Positions 6,080 to 6,593 of a stretch of DNA of 6,593 bases are shown piece by piece. The position numbers and the translations under genes were made by a program. The DNA is taken from positions 937 through 7,529 of the forward strand of contig DHFK01000160.1 in assembly GCA_002400365.1 (NCBI GenBank), written 5' to 3'. The notes under the pieces were generated by a model. That model had not been told where the DNA came from and searched no databases. It worked only from the letters and a program-made list of their open reading frames with translations. This DNA is from Anaerolineales bacterium UBA4826. GTDB lineage: Bacteria; Chloroflexota; Anaerolineae; UBA4142. Each line of letters opens with the position of its first letter. The first letter of the stretch is position 1.

Positions 6080-6092
6080 CGGCACGCGGATA

Positions 6093-6132
6093 AAAAACAC
6101 AGACGCGCAAGTTGCGTCTGTGTTTTTGTTTT
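6093..6132 (+). terminator. Intrinsic terminator of the importer operon
   Basis: CACAGACGC (6098-6106) pairs perfectly with GCGTCTGTG (6114-6122), extended by five A-T pairs (6093-6097/6123-6127), around a 7-nt loop. The right side runs into TTTTTGTTTT (6123-6132). It begins 13 nt after the livF stop codon. The A-run on the left means it could also work in the other direction. Confidence 0.93.
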
Positions 6133-6146
6133 GCGCGCTCGTTCGT

Positions 6147-6176
6147 TTTACTTTCGACAGCGTTTGGTGATATAAT
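6147..6176 (+). promoter_or_regulatory. Sigma70-type promoter of the two-gene unit at the right edge
   Basis: A perfect -10 TATAAT (6171-6176) with -35 TTTACT (6147-6152, 4 of 6 consensus bases) across an 18-nt spacer. The start would be near 6183. It lies just after the operon terminator, so the downstream genes have their own transcription. Confidence 0.7.
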
Positions 6177-6180
6177 AACC

Positions 6181-6211
6181 CCGGACACGTTGAGACAAAA
6201 GGGTGTCTCGG
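6181..6211 (+). promoter_or_regulatory. Dyad at the transcription start: possible operator or two-state leader
   Basis: GAGACA (6192-6197) and TGTCTC (6204-6209) form a 6-bp inverted repeat with a 6-nt gap, about 10-25 nt after the expected start. The same right arm can instead pair with CCGGACAC (6181-6188) to make eight pairs with one bulged base (6208). The two folds exclude each other. As DNA the dyad could be a repressor site, for instance for autoregulation. The gene's ribosome site GGGAG (6215-6219) lies just beyond. Confidence 0.4.
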
Positions 6212-6229
6212 TCTGGGAGAAGTGAACAA

Positions 6230-6505
6230 ATGGAACTGCAAAAACTGATCCGCGAAATCCATTGGATCGAATGGCAATTGCGAGCGTTCGAGGACAGGTA
6301 CGGTATTCTATCGCAAGATTTTTACCAGGCGATGGAATCCGGTCAACTCTCCGAGTTCGACGATGGCGAAGAGCCGCACTTTCACGACTTGCTTGAATGG
6401 CACGGTCTGTACAAGATATGGCTAAAGCGCGAGCGGACCTATCGCGAACTCTTGCGCCAGCAACCGTTGCCGGAACAGTTGCGCCGCGCCTTTGCCGCCG
6501 CTTGA
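6230..6505 (+). CDS. Hypothetical 91-residue protein; possible antitoxin-side partner
   Basis: A small, charged, probably helical cytoplasmic protein. Residues 1-28 alternate hydrophobic and charged residues (LIREIHWIEWQLRAFEDRYG). A middle segment reads SQDFYQAMESGQLSEF, then acidic DDGEEPHFHDLLEWHG. The last third is basic (YKIWLKRERTYRELLRQQ). There is no signal peptide, membrane segment or recognisable DNA-binding helix-turn-helix. The ATG at 6230 has GGGAG 10 nt before it; the in-frame GTG at 6203 would lie within the leader hairpin without a ribosome site. The pattern of a helix, YGxxSxDFY, an acidic stretch and an E-W-x-x-L-Y region recalls small proteins found beside DUF6516 (TumE-like toxin) genes in cyanobacteria and Chloroflexota. 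That is memory, not a search. The next gene begins 10 nt later. Confidence 0.8.
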   Translation: MELQKLIREIHWIEWQLRAFEDRYGILSQDFYQAMESGQLSEFDDGEEPHFHDLLEWHGLYKIWLKRERTYRELLRQQPLPEQLRRAFAAA

Positions 6506-6515
6506 GTGACTCCCT

Positions 6516-6593
6516 ATGCTGGATCGCACTCAGTATGAGCAGTTGGTCTACACGCTGCCATCGCGCTACCGCTCTATTCGTCTCAGCACGCTC
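6516..6593 (+). CDS. Start of a protein gene cut by the window edge; possible DUF6516/TumE-like
   Basis: The ATG at 6516 opens a frame with no stop to the last base (26 codons), starting MLDRTQYEQLVYTLPSRYRS. It follows the 91-residue gene by 10 nt, so the two are probably co-transcribed and translationally linked; only a weak GAG is seen as a ribosome site. The N-terminus resembles what I recall of small proteins of the DUF6516 (TumE toxin-like) family that follow such partners, but 26 residues cannot settle it. Confidence 0.65.
   Translation, partial: MLDRTQYEQLVYTLPSRYRSIRLSTL

Noticed and set aside
6203..6229. GTG start extending the 91-residue protein by nine residues
   Set aside because: It sits within the leader hairpin arm and lacks a ribosome site, while the ATG at 6230 has GGGAG at 10 nt.

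Overview
The window (moderately high GC) reads like a chromosome segment of a Chloroflexota-type bacterium. This is inference, not proof. The best hints are the lipoprotein with a long Pro/Thr/Ala linker after its lipobox cysteine, the strong sigma70-type promoters, and the general style of the proteins. Cyanobacteria are the main alternative to keep in mind, because the tRNA described below is of a kind best known there.

Left part, minus strand (87-474): a tRNA-Leu(UAA) gene split in its anticodon loop by a 304-nt group I intron. The two exons (474-441 and 136-87) join into an 84-nt type II tRNA with acceptor, D, anticodon, variable and T arms and discriminator A. The intron shows P1, P2, P3, P4, P5, an enlarged P6, P7, P8 and P9, and ends in the required G. 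A good promoter (TTGACT-17-TACAAT) lies just upstream. Nothing convincing is seen in 1-86.

A second, diverging promoter (539-567) drives a small lipocalin-like protein (617-1051). A third promoter (1075-1103) starts a five-gene operon (1272-6079) for an ABC importer of the branched-chain/hydrophobic amino acid (HAAT/Liv) family. The order is substrate-binding lipoprotein, LivH-type permease, LivM-type permease, LivG-type ATPase, LivF-type ATPase. The last four genes are packed with a 1-nt gap or ATGA overlaps. Only the binding-protein/livH junction is open, and it holds a long palindromic block of short repeated units that could set a higher dose of binding protein than of membrane parts. A classic intrinsic terminator ends the operon at 6093-6132.

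Right edge: a new promoter (6147-6176), a short 5' leader able to form two competing hairpins, a 91-residue protein with charged helical segments, and the start of another gene 10 nt downstream. The pair looks like a two-gene module and may be of the toxin-antitoxin (TumE/DUF6516-like) kind. That reading rests on recalled resemblance and on 26 residues of the second gene.
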